Positions 7,937-16,119 of a DNA stretch of 50,194 nt are shown piece after piece (position 1 is the stretch's first letter; the number at the start of each line of letters is the position of its first letter). The position numbers and the translations under genes were made by a program. The DNA is from Candidatus Cybelea palsarum (GTDB lineage Bacteria; Vulcanimicrobiota; Vulcanimicrobiia; Vulcanimicrobiales; Vulcanimicrobiaceae): positions 1-50,194 of the forward strand of contig PMUK01000047.1 in NCBI GenBank assembly GCA_003166915.1. Direction: 5' to 3'. The notes beneath the pieces were generated by a model, which was given only the letters and a program-made list of their open reading frames with translations, had not been told where the DNA came from and made no database searches.

Positions 7937-8239
7937 ATGAACGATAACTCGGCTACGGCGTACAGTTTCATCGCGACGATGATTATGGTGTACGGCATCG
8001 TCATCGTTGCGCTCGTCGTCTTCACGATCTGGATCTACTGGCGAATCTTCGCCAAAGCGGGATTTAACGGAGCCCTATCGCTGCTCAATTTAGTTCCCGG
8101 CGTCGGCCAGCTCATCTGTATGGTGATCTTGGCCTTCGGCCGTTGGCCGATTGAAGACGAGCTGGCGGCCTTGCGCCGAGACGGACCACCTACGGGCGCC
8201 ATGCCTCCGCCGGGCACATCGGTCATGCCGACGTCCTAA
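7937..8239 (+). CDS. Small two-helix membrane protein, unknown function
   Basis: A 100-residue protein with a long N-terminal hydrophobic helix (about residues 11-36) followed by YWRIFAKAGFNGALSLLNLVPGVGQLICMVILAFGRWPI, which forms a second membrane segment, and a short Pro-rich tail. The segment resembles small uncharacterised membrane proteins with an AGF..AL.LLNL.P motif, but I cannot name a function. The ATG follows a modest purine-rich stretch (GGAGAAT). It is co-directional with the glutaredoxin gene. Its TAA shares bases with the stop of the convergent aminopeptidase gene (ctaa at 8236-8239). Confidence 0.8.
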   Translation: MNDNSATAYSFIATMIMVYGIVIVALVVFTIWIYWRIFAKAGFNGALSLLNLVPGVGQLICMVILAFGRWPIEDELAALRRDGPPTGAMPPPGTSVMPTS

Positions 8240-9666
8240 CGAGCTAGCCAGGCTTCGACTTCGTCGGCTTTCGAGGGTAAGGCGGCGGAGAGATTTTCGG
8301 CGCCTTCGCTCGTGACGGCGATATCGTCTTCGATGCGAATCCCGATGCCGCGAAAGCGCTCCGGAACGGTTCCGTCATCGGGCTGAAAGTAAAGTCCGGG
8401 CTCGACCGTGAGCACCATGCCCTCGCGCAAACGCCCGTAACGATACTCTTCTTCTCGGGCGTTCGCGCAATCGTGAACGTCGAGGCCAAGCATGTGGCTG
8501 ACGCCGTGAAGCGTGTAGCGCCGGTGCAGCAACCGATCGGGATCGAGCGCTTCGTCGAGCGAGACCTTGAGAATGCCGAGATCGATCAGGCCTTGCGCGA
8601 GTATGCGCGCCGCGCGCCGGCCGGGTTCGAGAAAGTCGTTGCCCGGCGCAACGGCCTCGATCCCCGCGCGCTGCGCTTCCCACACGAGATCGTAGATCGT
8701 CCGCTGCTCGGGCGAGAATCGTCCCGAGATCGGAAGCGTGCGCGTGACGTCGGCGGTATAGAGCGAATCGCATTCGACGCCGGCATCGAGCAGAAGCAGC
8801 TCGCCCGGCGACAACCGGCCGTCGTTGTGAGTCCAGTGCAGCGTGCACGCATGATCGCCGGCGGCCGCGATGGTCAAATACCCGACGTCATTGCCTTCGA
8901 TGCGCGCGCGGCTCCAAAACGCCGCTTCGATCGCGCGTTCGCTCTTTGCGGTCCGCATCGCTCGCGCCGCATCTTCGAACGCGACCTTCGTAATGGCGCA
9001 GGCTTTGCGAAGCTCCGCCAACTCGTACTCGTCTTTGATCAGCCGCGTCTCAGACAGAGCCTCGGCCAGTTCGGCATCTGAGTCGCTGCGCTCGAAAACT
9101 CGATCGATCTCTTCGTCGTGGCCGCGCATGACGCGCAGCGGATACTTCGCGTCGCGCACCTCGTGAAGATAGCCGGCGAGCTGTTTTAGCGAACGGCAAT
9201 CGTCAACCTCGTAGTAGGTCCGGCTCTCCGCGATGCCGCGGTGGCGCCCGACCCACAGCTCTCCAACTTGCCGATCGGTGAAGAACTCGGGCGTTCCGCG
9301 ATTGTGATCGAGCACGAAGAGCAGGCTGCGATGCCCCGACCCGTCGGGCTCGAGCACCAAAACGGCACCCGGTTCGCCGTTGCCGACGAGGTACGCGAAG
9401 TCGCTGGAAGCGCGAAACCGAAAGAACGTATCGTTTGCGCGGACTCGCTCGAGGCCGGCCGGAACGACCACGTAGGTCCCCCGGTTGGCTTGCGAAAGTG
9501 CGGCCCGTCGCTGCGCGAATCGCTGCGCTTGCGGGTGCGGCTGCGCGACGGACGGTCGATCGACCCAGTCGGTCGCCATGAATTCGACCAGCGCCGCAGG
9601 AGGTATGAAGGCTTGATTTGGCCGGGCCGCTTCGGCCGGCAGGGGGGTGTTTTGTTCGGCGGACAT
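8236..9666 (-). CDS. pepP: M24-family Xaa-Pro aminopeptidase (PepP-like)
   Basis: A 476-residue creatinase-fold metallopeptidase that removes N-terminal residues preceding proline. The N-terminal AMP_N domain (RRAALSQANRGTYVVVPAG..DFAYLVGN) leads to the pita-bread catalytic domain. Metal ligands are visible in order: LLLDAG (Asp), YTADVTRT (Asp), SHMLGLDVHD (His), TVEPGLYF (Glu) and RIEDD (Glu). Length fits PepP (about 440-480). The gene is minus-strand between two plus-strand genes, and its stop overlaps that of the small membrane protein. It is likely cytosolic, since there is no signal peptide. Confidence 0.93.
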   Translation of the reverse strand: MSAEQNTPLPAEAARPNQAFIPPAALVEFMATDWVDRPSVAQPHPQAQRFAQRRAALSQANRGTYVVVPAGLERVRANDTFFRFRASSDFAYLVGNGEPGAVLVLEPDGSGHRSLLFVLDHNRGTPEFFTDRQVGELWVGRHRGIAESRTYYEVDDCRSLKQLAGYLHEVRDAKYPLRVMRGHDEEIDRVFERSDSDAELAEALSETRLIKDEYELAELRKACAITKVAFEDAARAMRTAKSERAIEAAFWSRARIEGNDVGYLTIAAAGDHACTLHWTHNDGRLSPGELLLLDAGVECDSLYTADVTRTLPISGRFSPEQRTIYDLVWEAQRAGIEAVAPGNDFLEPGRRAARILAQGLIDLGILKVSLDEALDPDRLLHRRYTLHGVSHMLGLDVHDCANAREEEYRYGRLREGMVLTVEPGLYFQPDDGTVPERFRGIGIRIEDDIAVTSEGAENLSAALPSKADEVEAWLAR

Positions 9667-9701
9667 GGTTCGAACGGATTTCGCCTAACGCCGCAGGGGT
9701 C

Positions 9702-10097
9702 ATGCCGGAGAACGAGCGGGAGGACCCTACGAAGGTCGGCGTGCACGCCACCGACGCCTTGGCCAACGAACGAACCTATTTGGCCTACGTACGGACGGCG
9801 CTCTCCTTCATCGCCTTCGGATTCGTCATCGCCCGATTCTCGCTCTTCGCGCGCGAGTTTGACGCACTCATTCACGAACAAGGCGAGGGGCCCGGAGTCT
9901 CAACGGGCTTCGGAACGGCAAAGGCGATTTTCGGGATCTTCGTGGCATTATTGGGCGCCCGGCGTTATTCGGCTACGGATCGCGGCCTGCGCGAAGGGCG
10001 AGTCGTTGCGTTCTCGAGCCTGACCGGCTACGTCGTCTCGCTATTCGTGGCCGTCATCGGGGCGATCGTGGCCTTCGCTCTTTTATTGTTCCAGTAG
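9702..10097 (+). CDS. DUF202/YidH-family membrane protein
   Basis: A 131-residue membrane protein with the DUF202 signature ALANERTYLAYVRTALSFIAFGFVIARF, followed by two further hydrophobic segments (GIFVALLGARRYS and LTGYVVSLFVAVIGAIVAFALLLF). The family (YidH, YidG and the fungal Vtc1 domain) has three membrane helices; bacterial function is not established. The chosen ATG at 9702 follows cgcagggg, and a longer upstream reading overlaps the divergent aminopeptidase start. Its 3' end overlaps the end of nadC by 15 nt in convergent orientation. Confidence 0.88.
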   Translation: MPENEREDPTKVGVHATDALANERTYLAYVRTALSFIAFGFVIARFSLFAREFDALIHEQGEGPGVSTGFGTAKAIFGIFVALLGARRYSATDRGLREGRVVAFSSLTGYVVSLFVAVIGAIVAFALLLFQ

Positions 10098-10976
10098 CGG
10101 CGTTTCGATCTCCAAGGCGAGATCGAGCGCGGGCGCACTGTGAGTGAGCCATCCAACACTAATGATATCGACGCCGCTTGCCGCTATCTCTACGACGTTC
10201 TCTTTCGTCACGCCGCCGCTTGCCTCGGTGAGGACTCGCCGCCCGACGATGGCGACCGCTTCGGCAAGCTGCGCCGGCGTCATGTTATCGAGGAGCACGG
10301 CATCGATCGGCTCGGCCATCGCTTCATGCAGTTGTTCGAGCGTGTCGACCTCGACTTCAATTTTCACCATGTGGCCCACGCGAGCGCGCGTCGCGGCCAC
10401 GGCCGCACGAATCGAGCGCGCCAGCGCCAGATGATTGTCTTTGATCAGCACGCCGTCGTCGAGACCGAAACGGTGATTGGCGCCGCCTCCCCGCCATACC
10501 GCATAACGCTCCAGTGCGCGCAGGCCCGGCGTGGTTTTCCGGGTGTCGGCTATTCGGGCCGAAGTTCCGCCGACGAGCTCCACGAGCGTCCGAGTCGCGG
10601 TTGCTACTCCGCAGAGCCGGCCGAGCAGGTTGAGTGCGGTTCGTTCGCCGGTGAGTATCGCGCGCGCGCGGCCTTCGATCTCCGCGACGATCGCGCCGGC
10701 TTCGAAGCGATCGCCCTCGTCCACGCGCCTCACGATCTCGATCTGCTCGTCGAGCAGTCGAAAGGCAATCGCAGCGAAGTCGAGGCCCGCCAAAATTCCC
10801 CCGCGCCGCGCGATTATTCGGGCGCGCGCACGACGCCGCGGCTCGATGATGGCATCGGTCGTCAGATCTCCGCCCCGACCGATATCTTCGAGCAACGCCG
10901 CCCGCACCACCGGTGCGGCGACGAGCTCAAGCGACGCTGCGCAACCGGCTAAAGGATCGCTTTGCGAGGGCTTCAT
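10083..10976 (-). CDS. nadC: Nicotinate-nucleotide pyrophosphorylase (carboxylating)
   Basis: Quinolinate phosphoribosyltransferase of about 297 residues. It converts quinolinate and PRPP to nicotinate mononucleotide and CO2, the third step of de novo NAD synthesis. The diagnostic block is RKTTPGLRALERYAVWRGGG followed by NHRFGLDDGVLIKDNH; the barrel also shows VEVDTLEQ and LLDNM, and ends TEASGGV then ISVGWLTHSAP. I chose ATG at 10976, which overlaps the end of nadB by 50 nt; an upstream in-frame ATG at 11021 is less likely. It is last in the nadA-nadB-nadC operon. Confidence 0.95.
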   Translation of the reverse strand: MKPSQSDPLAGCAASLELVAAPVVRAALLEDIGRGGDLTTDAIIEPRRRARARIIARRGGILAGLDFAAIAFRLLDEQIEIVRRVDEGDRFEAGAIVAEIEGRARAILTGERTALNLLGRLCGVATATRTLVELVGGTSARIADTRKTTPGLRALERYAVWRGGGANHRFGLDDGVLIKDNHLALARSIRAAVAATRARVGHMVKIEVEVDTLEQLHEAMAEPIDAVLLDNMTPAQLAEAVAIVGRRVLTEASGGVTKENVVEIAASGVDIISVGWLTHSAPALDLALEIETPLLEQ

Positions 10977-12465
10977 CGGTCTTCGGGTAGTCGCTTCGAT
11001 AATGGCTGCCGCGGCTTTCATGCCGAGCCAACGCGGCTTCTGCGATCAATCGTCCGGCGACCAGGAGATTGCGCAGCGGGCCTTCCTCTCCGGCGGCGGC
11101 TTCGAGCTCCGCGATTCGCGCGAGCGCTTCGCGCAGTCCACCGGCATTGCGCACCAATCCGACGTTGGCGTACATGACGTTGCGCAGATCGTTGATCGCT
11201 TGGGCTTGCGCGGCACCTGTGCGCGCAACCGGGATCGAACGCGCTCGAACCGGCGGCGTATACCCCGACGGCTTCCAGGGCCGAACGTTGGCGACGTCGG
11301 TGGCAACGCGCGATCCATAGACGAGCGCTTCGAGCAACGAGTTGCTCGCGAGCCGATTTGCGCCATGGACGCCCGTAGCGCTCGTCTCTCCGCAGGCCCA
11401 CAGATTTTCTAAAGACGTCCGCCCCCACTCGTCGACCGCAACGCCACCCATAAGATAATGCGCCGCCGGTGCGACCGGAATGTTCTGCACGCGTGGATCG
11501 ATGCCGGCGTCGATGCAAAACCGAAAAACCGTCGGAAAGGCTTGCGGGAAACGCGCGCCTATGGCGGACCGCGCGTCGAGTCCAACGGTGCGGCCGCGCT
11601 GCTGTTGCTCGAAAATTGCCCGCGCGACGACGTCGCGCGGCGCAAGCTCGGCATCCGGGTGGATCGCAATCATGAAGCGCTCGCCGAGGTCGTTGACCAG
11701 CGTTGCGCCCTCTCCGCGGACGGCTTCGGTCACCAATGGCATGGGATCGCGCCCGATCGCAAGCGCCGTCGGATGGAACTGAACGAACTCCATGTCGGCG
11801 AGGAGCGCCCCCGCGCGCGCCGCCATAGCGATGCCGTCGGCGGTCGCCTCTACCGGATTGGTGGTGAAGCGATAGAGGCGTCCCACTCCTCCCGTGGCCA
11901 GTACGGTGGCGCGAGCGCGGAGGTCCATCCGCTCGCCGGTTGCGTTGTCGCGCGCCACGACGCCGCCGACGCGGCTTCCGTCGACGATCAGATCCTCGGC
12001 CGCAACGTTCTCGACGATCTCGATTGAGGAGCGAGCGCTAACCGCTTCGATCAGCGTCTTGAGAATCTCGTGACCGGTCGCATCTCCGCCGGCTTTGACG
12101 ATGCGGCGGCGTTGATGTGCGGCCTCGCGTCCCAGAGCGAGCTCTCCGGCGTCGGTCCGATCGAACGCAGCTCCAAGCTCCAGGAGTTCTTCGACCCGCG
12201 CGGGCGCATCTTGCGTGAGGATCTCGACGATCTTCGTGTCGCTGATCCCGGCGCCGGCGCGCTGCGTGTCGATGGCATGCAGACGCGGCGAATCGTCCGC
12301 GCCCATTGCCGCGGCAATCCCGCCTTGCGCCCAATCCGTCGCCGAGCCCTTGCCCAACCGAGTCTTGCACAAGACCGTCACGTTGGCGGGTTGAAGTTTG
12401 AGCGCCGCAACCAATCCGGCGATACCGGCGCCGATCACGAGCGCATCGCTGCGCGAACTTTCCAC
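10927..12465 (-). CDS. nadB: L-aspartate oxidase
   Basis: A 512-residue flavoprotein that oxidises L-aspartate to iminoaspartate for quinolinate synthesis, passing electrons to oxygen, fumarate or quinone. The N-terminal FAD motif is VIGAGIAGL; further marks are GGIAAA, the VLATGGVGRLYRFTTNP region, EFVQFHPTAL, LVTEAVRGEGATLVN, APAAHYLMGGVAVD and ETSATGVHGANRLASNSLLEALVYG, all typical of the succinate dehydrogenase/aspartate oxidase family, with the latter block typical of NadB. It starts 9 nt downstream of nadA and overlaps nadC. Confidence 0.96.
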   Translation of the reverse strand: MESSRSDALVIGAGIAGLVAALKLQPANVTVLCKTRLGKGSATDWAQGGIAAAMGADDSPRLHAIDTQRAGAGISDTKIVEILTQDAPARVEELLELGAAFDRTDAGELALGREAAHQRRRIVKAGGDATGHEILKTLIEAVSARSSIEIVENVAAEDLIVDGSRVGGVVARDNATGERMDLRARATVLATGGVGRLYRFTTNPVEATADGIAMAARAGALLADMEFVQFHPTALAIGRDPMPLVTEAVRGEGATLVNDLGERFMIAIHPDAELAPRDVVARAIFEQQQRGRTVGLDARSAIGARFPQAFPTVFRFCIDAGIDPRVQNIPVAPAAHYLMGGVAVDEWGRTSLENLWACGETSATGVHGANRLASNSLLEALVYGSRVATDVANVRPWKPSGYTPPVRARSIPVARTGAAQAQAINDLRNVMYANVGLVRNAGGLREALARIAELEAAAGEEGPLRNLLVAGRLIAEAALARHESRGSHYRSDYPKTDEALAKRSFSRLRSVA

Positions 12466-12474
12466 TTAAAGAGC

Positions 12475-13500
12475 CTAATCTCGCGGTTGTCGGCTGAACT
12501 CGAGCATTCGTTCGACCGCTTGACGGGCGCGCTGCGCCACCTCGGGAGCCACGGTCACCTCGTATTCCATCGCCTCGAGGGAGTGCAGCACTTTGGGCAG
12601 CGTATTGCGTTTCATATGCGGACAGAGATTACAGGGCCGCACGAACTCTACGTTTGAATAGCGCGCGGCAACGTTGTCCGCCATCGAGCACTCGGTCATG
12701 AGCAGCACGCGCGCGCCGCCCGTCTCGCTAAGCTGGCCGACGTACTCGGTCATCCCTTGGGTCGAGCCGACGTAATCGGCCTCCGCGAGCACGTCGGGTG
12801 GACACTCCGGGTGAGCCAAGACGGTCAACGACGGATCGCCTTCCCGGTACCGGCGCACGTCGGCGCCGCTGAAACGCTCGTGCACTTCGCAGTGGCCCTT
12901 CCAGGCGATGATCTCGACGTTGGTCTGCGAGGCGACGTACTTGGCAAGGTATTCGTCGGGAAGAAAGATGACGCGTGGCGCTTTGAGAGCTTCAACGATT
13001 TGCACGGCGTTGCCGCTGGTCACGCAAACGTCCGATTCGGCTTTGACCTCCGCCGAGGTATTGACGTACGTAACGATCGGCGTACCGGGGTACGCCGATC
13101 GAAGCAAGCGTACGTCGGCTGCCGTGATTGACTCTGCCAGCGAGCACCCGGCTCGCAGATCGGGAACCAGAACGGTCTTGCTCGGATTGACCAACTTCGC
13201 CGTCTCGGCCATGAAATGGACCCCGCAGAGGACGATGACGTCGGCGTCGGTCTCCGAGGCCTTCATTGCCAGAGCGAGCGAGTCGCCGACGATGTCCGCG
13301 ACCGTATAGAAGATTTCCGGTACCTGGTAGTTGTGGGCGAGGATCACGGCGTTGCGTTCGCGCTTGAGGCGATTGATTGCCGCCACGTAGGGAGCGTGCA
13401 ACGGCCATTCAACTCGTGGAATTATACGTTCCACGCGTTCGAAAATCGGATCCGTTTCGGCCGCGACGCTGCCTTGCAGGGCTAAATCGATGACGCCCAT
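12475..13500 (-). CDS. nadA: Quinolinate synthase NadA
   Basis: A 341-residue 4Fe-4S enzyme that condenses iminoaspartate with dihydroxyacetone phosphate to quinolinate. Family marks are [29 protein letters not shown] (first cluster Cys), [20 protein letters not shown] (second Cys) and [14 protein letters not shown] (third Cys region). Length fits the longer NadA type. It is first in the nadABC operon and follows closely on a candidate -10 element, suggesting a leaderless or very short-leader transcript. The ATG at 13500 is the only sensible start. Confidence 0.96.
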   Translation of the reverse strand: MGVIDLALQGSVAAETDPIFERVERIIPRVEWPLHAPYVAAINRLKRERNAVILAHNYQVPEIFYTVADIVGDSLALAMKASETDADVIVLCGVHFMAETAKLVNPSKTVLVPDLRAGCSLAESITAADVRLLRSAYPGTPIVTYVNTSAEVKAESDVCVTSGNAVQIVEALKAPRVIFLPDEYLAKYVASQTNVEIIAWKGHCEVHERFSGADVRRYREGDPSLTVLAHPECPPDVLAEADYVGSTQGMTEYVGQLSETGGARVLLMTECSMADNVAARYSNVEFVRPCNLCPHMKRNTLPKVLHSLEAMEYEVTVAPEVAQRARQAVERMLEFSRQPRD

Positions 13501-13506
13501 CCTTTC

Positions 13507-13512
13507 ATAATA
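13507..13512 (-). promoter_or_regulatory. Candidate -10 element for nadA
   Basis: On the minus strand TATTAT is followed by GAAAGG and then the nadA ATG, only 6 nt away. A transcript starting about 7 nt after a -10 element would begin at or beside the start codon. No clear -35 lies at 17 nt; TGCAAA lies about 19 nt upstream. Predicted by eye only. Confidence 0.4.
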
Positions 13513-13638
13513 CCCATCGGCCCGAATCTGGTTTGCACCCCCTCCCGAGCCGGGCCTGGCGTTAGAGGCGGTCAGTCCCTGGGTAGGACGCCACGAGAGA
13601 CCACAATTTCAGCAGCCATTTAAGGAGGGAATACGCTC

Positions 13639-13782
13639 ATGAACCGTTGGTTCGTTGGCCTTGCGTTCATCGGAACGTTCGTAGCAAGCGCCACGGCGCT
13701 CGCCGCGACTGCCCAACCAGTGCCCACTACGTCGCCGTCGCCGATGGCATCGGCGACGCCGATGTCGACGATGCGGCCCTAA
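13639..13782 (+). CDS. Small secreted peptide, 47 residues, unknown function
   Basis: An ATG at 13639 preceded at 9 nt by a near-perfect ribosome binding site (AAGGAGGG, 13622-13629) opens a 47-codon frame ending TAA at 13782. The product begins with a positively charged Arg and a hydrophobic core (WFVGLAFIGTFVASATALAA), fitting a Sec signal peptide with cleavage near ALAATA. It then has a low-complexity Pro/Thr/Ser/Met tail (PTTSPSPMASATPMST). No homologue is recognised. It lies alone in the intergenic region between nadA and the OPT transporter. The strong ribosome binding site and signal peptide argue that it is real. Confidence 0.6.
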   Translation: MNRWFVGLAFIGTFVASATALAATAQPVPTTSPSPMASATPMSTMRP

Positions 13783-13858
13783 GCGTCCCGCGCGTGTCGA
13801 TAAACTGTGGGCAATCGCAATTTGTTGTGGAACCCTTGTGGACGACGCGTCGAACCTA

Positions 13859-13888
13859 TTGCAATCATCTTCGCGTTTTTGCTAGCAT
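13859..13888 (+). promoter_or_regulatory. Candidate sigma-70-type promoter before the RNA candidate
   Basis: TTGCAA (13859-13864) and TAGCAT (13883-13888) are separated by 18 nt containing a T-rich run. Transcription would start near 13895, exactly where the first hairpin of the downstream structured region begins. By-eye match only. Confidence 0.4.
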
Positions 13889-13894
13889 GCAAAG

Positions 13895-14093
13895 ACTTCG
13901 CCGAATGACGAAGTGCGGACCGTATCGAGCCGCGATTGGAAGCATGTAGACGAAGCGTTGCGTATACGCGACAAATCCGAGTGAGACCGATCGAAAACCG
14001 GATCGAAACGTCGGTGAGAAGCGAGAAACCGCTTCAAACAGGCGAGAATGACCGGAGATACGCAGAGCCCGTAGCGTAAGTTACGGGCTCTGC
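13895..14093 (+). ncRNA. Candidate structured RNA or leader upstream of the OPT transporter
   Basis: About 200 nt without a convincing reading frame but rich in perfect short inverted repeats: ACTTCG/CGAAGT (13895-13900 with 13909-13914), ACCGA/TCGGT (13986-13990 with 14011-14015) with an alternative inner CGATC/GATCG pairing, GAAGCG/CGCTTC (14018-14023 with 14030-14035) and a 12-bp terminal stem (14062-14073 with 14082-14093). It starts at the expected distance after a promoter-like sequence and ends at the strong hairpin. I could not match it to RNase P, tmRNA, SRP RNA, 6S or a riboswitch class I know. It could be a small RNA or a 5' leader of the transporter gene at 14144. Confidence 0.4.
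14062..14093 (+). terminator. Perfect 12-bp hairpin, possible terminator or attenuator
   Basis: GCAGAGCCCGTA pairs perfectly with TACGGGCTCTGC around an 8-nt loop (14074-14081). The following bases (tctgtgcttc) are only weakly U-rich, so intrinsic termination is plausible but not certain. A second, smaller hairpin (GGCCG/CGGCC, 14109-14126) lies between it and the OPT start. Confidence 0.5.
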
Positions 14094-14143
14094 TCTGTGC
14101 TTCAAAAAGGCCGTGCGCACGCGGCCGCGCAACAGTAAGAGTC

Positions 14144-16105
14144 GTGAACGATCGAGTGGAGCTCACCGCGCGCAGCCTGCTCCTAGGCGCCGCCGTGACG
14201 CTCGTATTCACGGCTGCAAACGTGTACCTCGGCTTGAAAGTTGGCCTCACGTTTGCATCCACTATTCCCGCCGCCGTTATTTCGATGGCCGTGTTGCGCG
14301 CCTTCAAGAACTCGTCCATCTACGAAAACAACATCGTGCAGACGGTGGCATCCGCTGCAGGGACGCTCTCGGCCGTGATCTTCGTGCTGCCCGGACTGAT
14401 CATGATCGGGTGGTGGAGCGGTTTTCCCTTTGTACAGTGCTTCGGAGTTTGCGCGATCGGTGGGATCCTGGGCGTGATGTACAGCGTGCCGCTGCGGCGC
14501 GCGCTGGTGGCTCAATCGGATCTGCCCTATCCCGAAGGCGTCGCCGCGGCCGAGGTGCTCAAGGTCGGCACCGCGGCCGGCGCGGCCGACGAGCGCAATC
14601 GAGCCGGATTGTTGGCACTCGTTGCCGGAACGCTGGCCTCCGCCGGGTTTGCCGTAATCGTCGCGACGCGAATTTTTGCCGGCCAGATTGCCGGCTACTT
14701 TCGCATCGGCAGCGCAACCACTGGCCTGGGCTTCTCGCTCTCGCTCGCGCTCGTCGGCGCGGGACAACTGATCGGTCTCTCCGTCGGCCTCGCAATGCTA
14801 ACCGGGCTCTTCATCGCGTGGGGCGTTGCGACGCCCGTTTTAACCGCGCTGCATCCGGCAGCCGGTCCCGCGGCCGACGTGGCAACTACGGTCTGGTCGC
14901 ATCAAGTGCGCTTCATCGGCGCCGGCGCCATCGGCATCGCGGCCCTGTGGTCTCTCGGGCGCCTCGCGCGCCCCGTGGCCGCGGGAGTCGCGTCGGCCCT
15001 CGCGGCCTCTCGGCGCCGACGGATCGGAGAGATTGCGGACGAACCGAGAACCGAGCGCGACTTGCCGATCGGGATAGTCGCGCTCATCAGTCTTTGCTGC
15101 TTGCTCCCGCTGGCAATCCTGCTAGCGAACTTTCTCGCCGGCGGCCGGCTGACGCCGATTGCCGGCTGGCTCACGCTGGCTGCCGTGATTTACGTCGTCA
15201 TCGCGGGATTCTTCGTTGCGGCCGCCTGCGGCTACATGGCGGGGCTGATCGGTTCTTCGAACAGTCCCGTCTCGGGCTTGGCGATTCTGGTCGTGATCGG
15301 CGCGTCGCTGATGCTGCTCGCCATCGCTAGGTTCGCGGGCGTTACGGCGCCGTCGGAGCTGATCGCGTACGCGCTCTTCGTCACGGCGGTGCTCCTTTGC
15401 GTCGCAACGATCTCCAACGACAACTTGCAGGATCTGAAAACCGGACAGCTCGTCGACGCGACGCCCTGGCGACAGCAGGTCGCGCTCGTCTTCGGCGTCG
15501 CCGTCGGCGCTTTGGTGATTCCGCCGATTCTCAATTTGCTCAATCGAGGTTACGGGTTTGCGGGTGCGCCCAATCTGCACAATGCGATCGCGCAGCCGCT
15601 GCCCGCGCCGCAAGCGACGCTGATCTCGGCGCTTGCCAAAGGCGTGATCGGTGGTCAAATCGATTGGGGTCTGATTGCAACGGGCGCTCTCGTGGGTGCG
15701 ATTGTCGTTGCTGCCGACGAGCTGTTGCGCAGGACCAAACGCGCGGCACTGCCGCCGCTGGCCGTCGGGCTCGGTATTTATTTGCCGGCATCGACGACGG
15801 CGCCGGTGGTCGTCGGTGCCGTAATCGGCTGGTTATACAACCGTTGGGCCGCGCGCGCCGGCGACGTTCGCGCCAAGCAAATCGGCGTGCTGATCGCGTC
15901 GGGCCTGATCGTGGGGGAGAGTCTTTTCGGCGTGCTGCTGGCCGGACTCATCGTCTCGACCGGCCGGCCCGAACCGCTTGGGCTCGTAGGGGACGCTTTC
16001 GCGAAGGCCTCGACGGCGATCGGCGCCGTGGCCTTTGTCTTGGTGCTCGGCGCTCTCTTCAGGTGGGCGGGAACTCTCAGCCGAAGTTGTGCATCGTCGA
16101 AGTAG
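14144..16105 (+). CDS. OPT-family oligopeptide transporter
   Basis: A 653-residue polytopic inner-membrane protein with about 14-16 hydrophobic segments. The N-terminus ELTARSLLLGAAVTLVF followed by ANVYLGLKVGLTFASTIPAAV, the NNIVQTVASAAGTL block and DLPYPEGVAAAEVLK are hallmarks of the OPT superfamily, which takes up oligopeptides or metal-siderophore-like chelates by proton symport. The GTG at 14144 places the conserved first helix correctly. The gene follows the structured 13.9-14.1 kb region and lies 14 nt before the RND adaptor gene, so it may share a transcript with the efflux genes. Substrate cannot be predicted. Confidence 0.92.
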   Translation: MNDRVELTARSLLLGAAVTLVFTAANVYLGLKVGLTFASTIPAAVISMAVLRAFKNSSIYENNIVQTVASAAGTLSAVIFVLPGLIMIGWWSGFPFVQCFGVCAIGGILGVMYSVPLRRALVAQSDLPYPEGVAAAEVLKVGTAAGAADERNRAGLLALVAGTLASAGFAVIVATRIFAGQIAGYFRIGSATTGLGFSLSLALVGAGQLIGLSVGLAMLTGLFIAWGVATPVLTALHPAAGPAADVATTVWSHQVRFIGAGAIGIAALWSLGRLARPVAAGVASALAASRRRRIGEIADEPRTERDLPIGIVALISLCCLLPLAILLANFLAGGRLTPIAGWLTLAAVIYVVIAGFFVAAACGYMAGLIGSSNSPVSGLAILVVIGASLMLLAIARFAGVTAPSELIAYALFVTAVLLCVATISNDNLQDLKTGQLVDATPWRQQVALVFGVAVGALVIPPILNLLNRGYGFAGAPNLHNAIAQPLPAPQATLISALAKGVIGGQIDWGLIATGALVGAIVVAADELLRRTKRAALPPLAVGLGIYLPASTTAPVVVGAVIGWLYNRWAARAGDVRAKQIGVLIASGLIVGESLFGVLLAGLIVSTGRPEPLGLVGDAFAKASTAIGAVAFVLVLGALFRWAGTLSRSCASSK

Positions 16106-16119
16106 GATATGTGTTTCAA

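Noticed and set aside
13801-13860. Possible DnaA boxes or replication origin (repeated TTGTGGA)
   Set aside because: The TTGTGGA copies diverge from the TGTGGATAA consensus, and no dnaA or dnaN is near.
13783-14143. tRNA, tmRNA, RNase P or SRP RNA in the long intergenic region
   Set aside because: None of the conserved sequence blocks of these RNAs is visible; only unassigned hairpins remain.
15397-16119. N-terminal extension of the RND adaptor reading
   Set aside because: It is an out-of-frame, Arg-rich shadow of the OPT transporter; the lipoprotein start at 16120 is clear.
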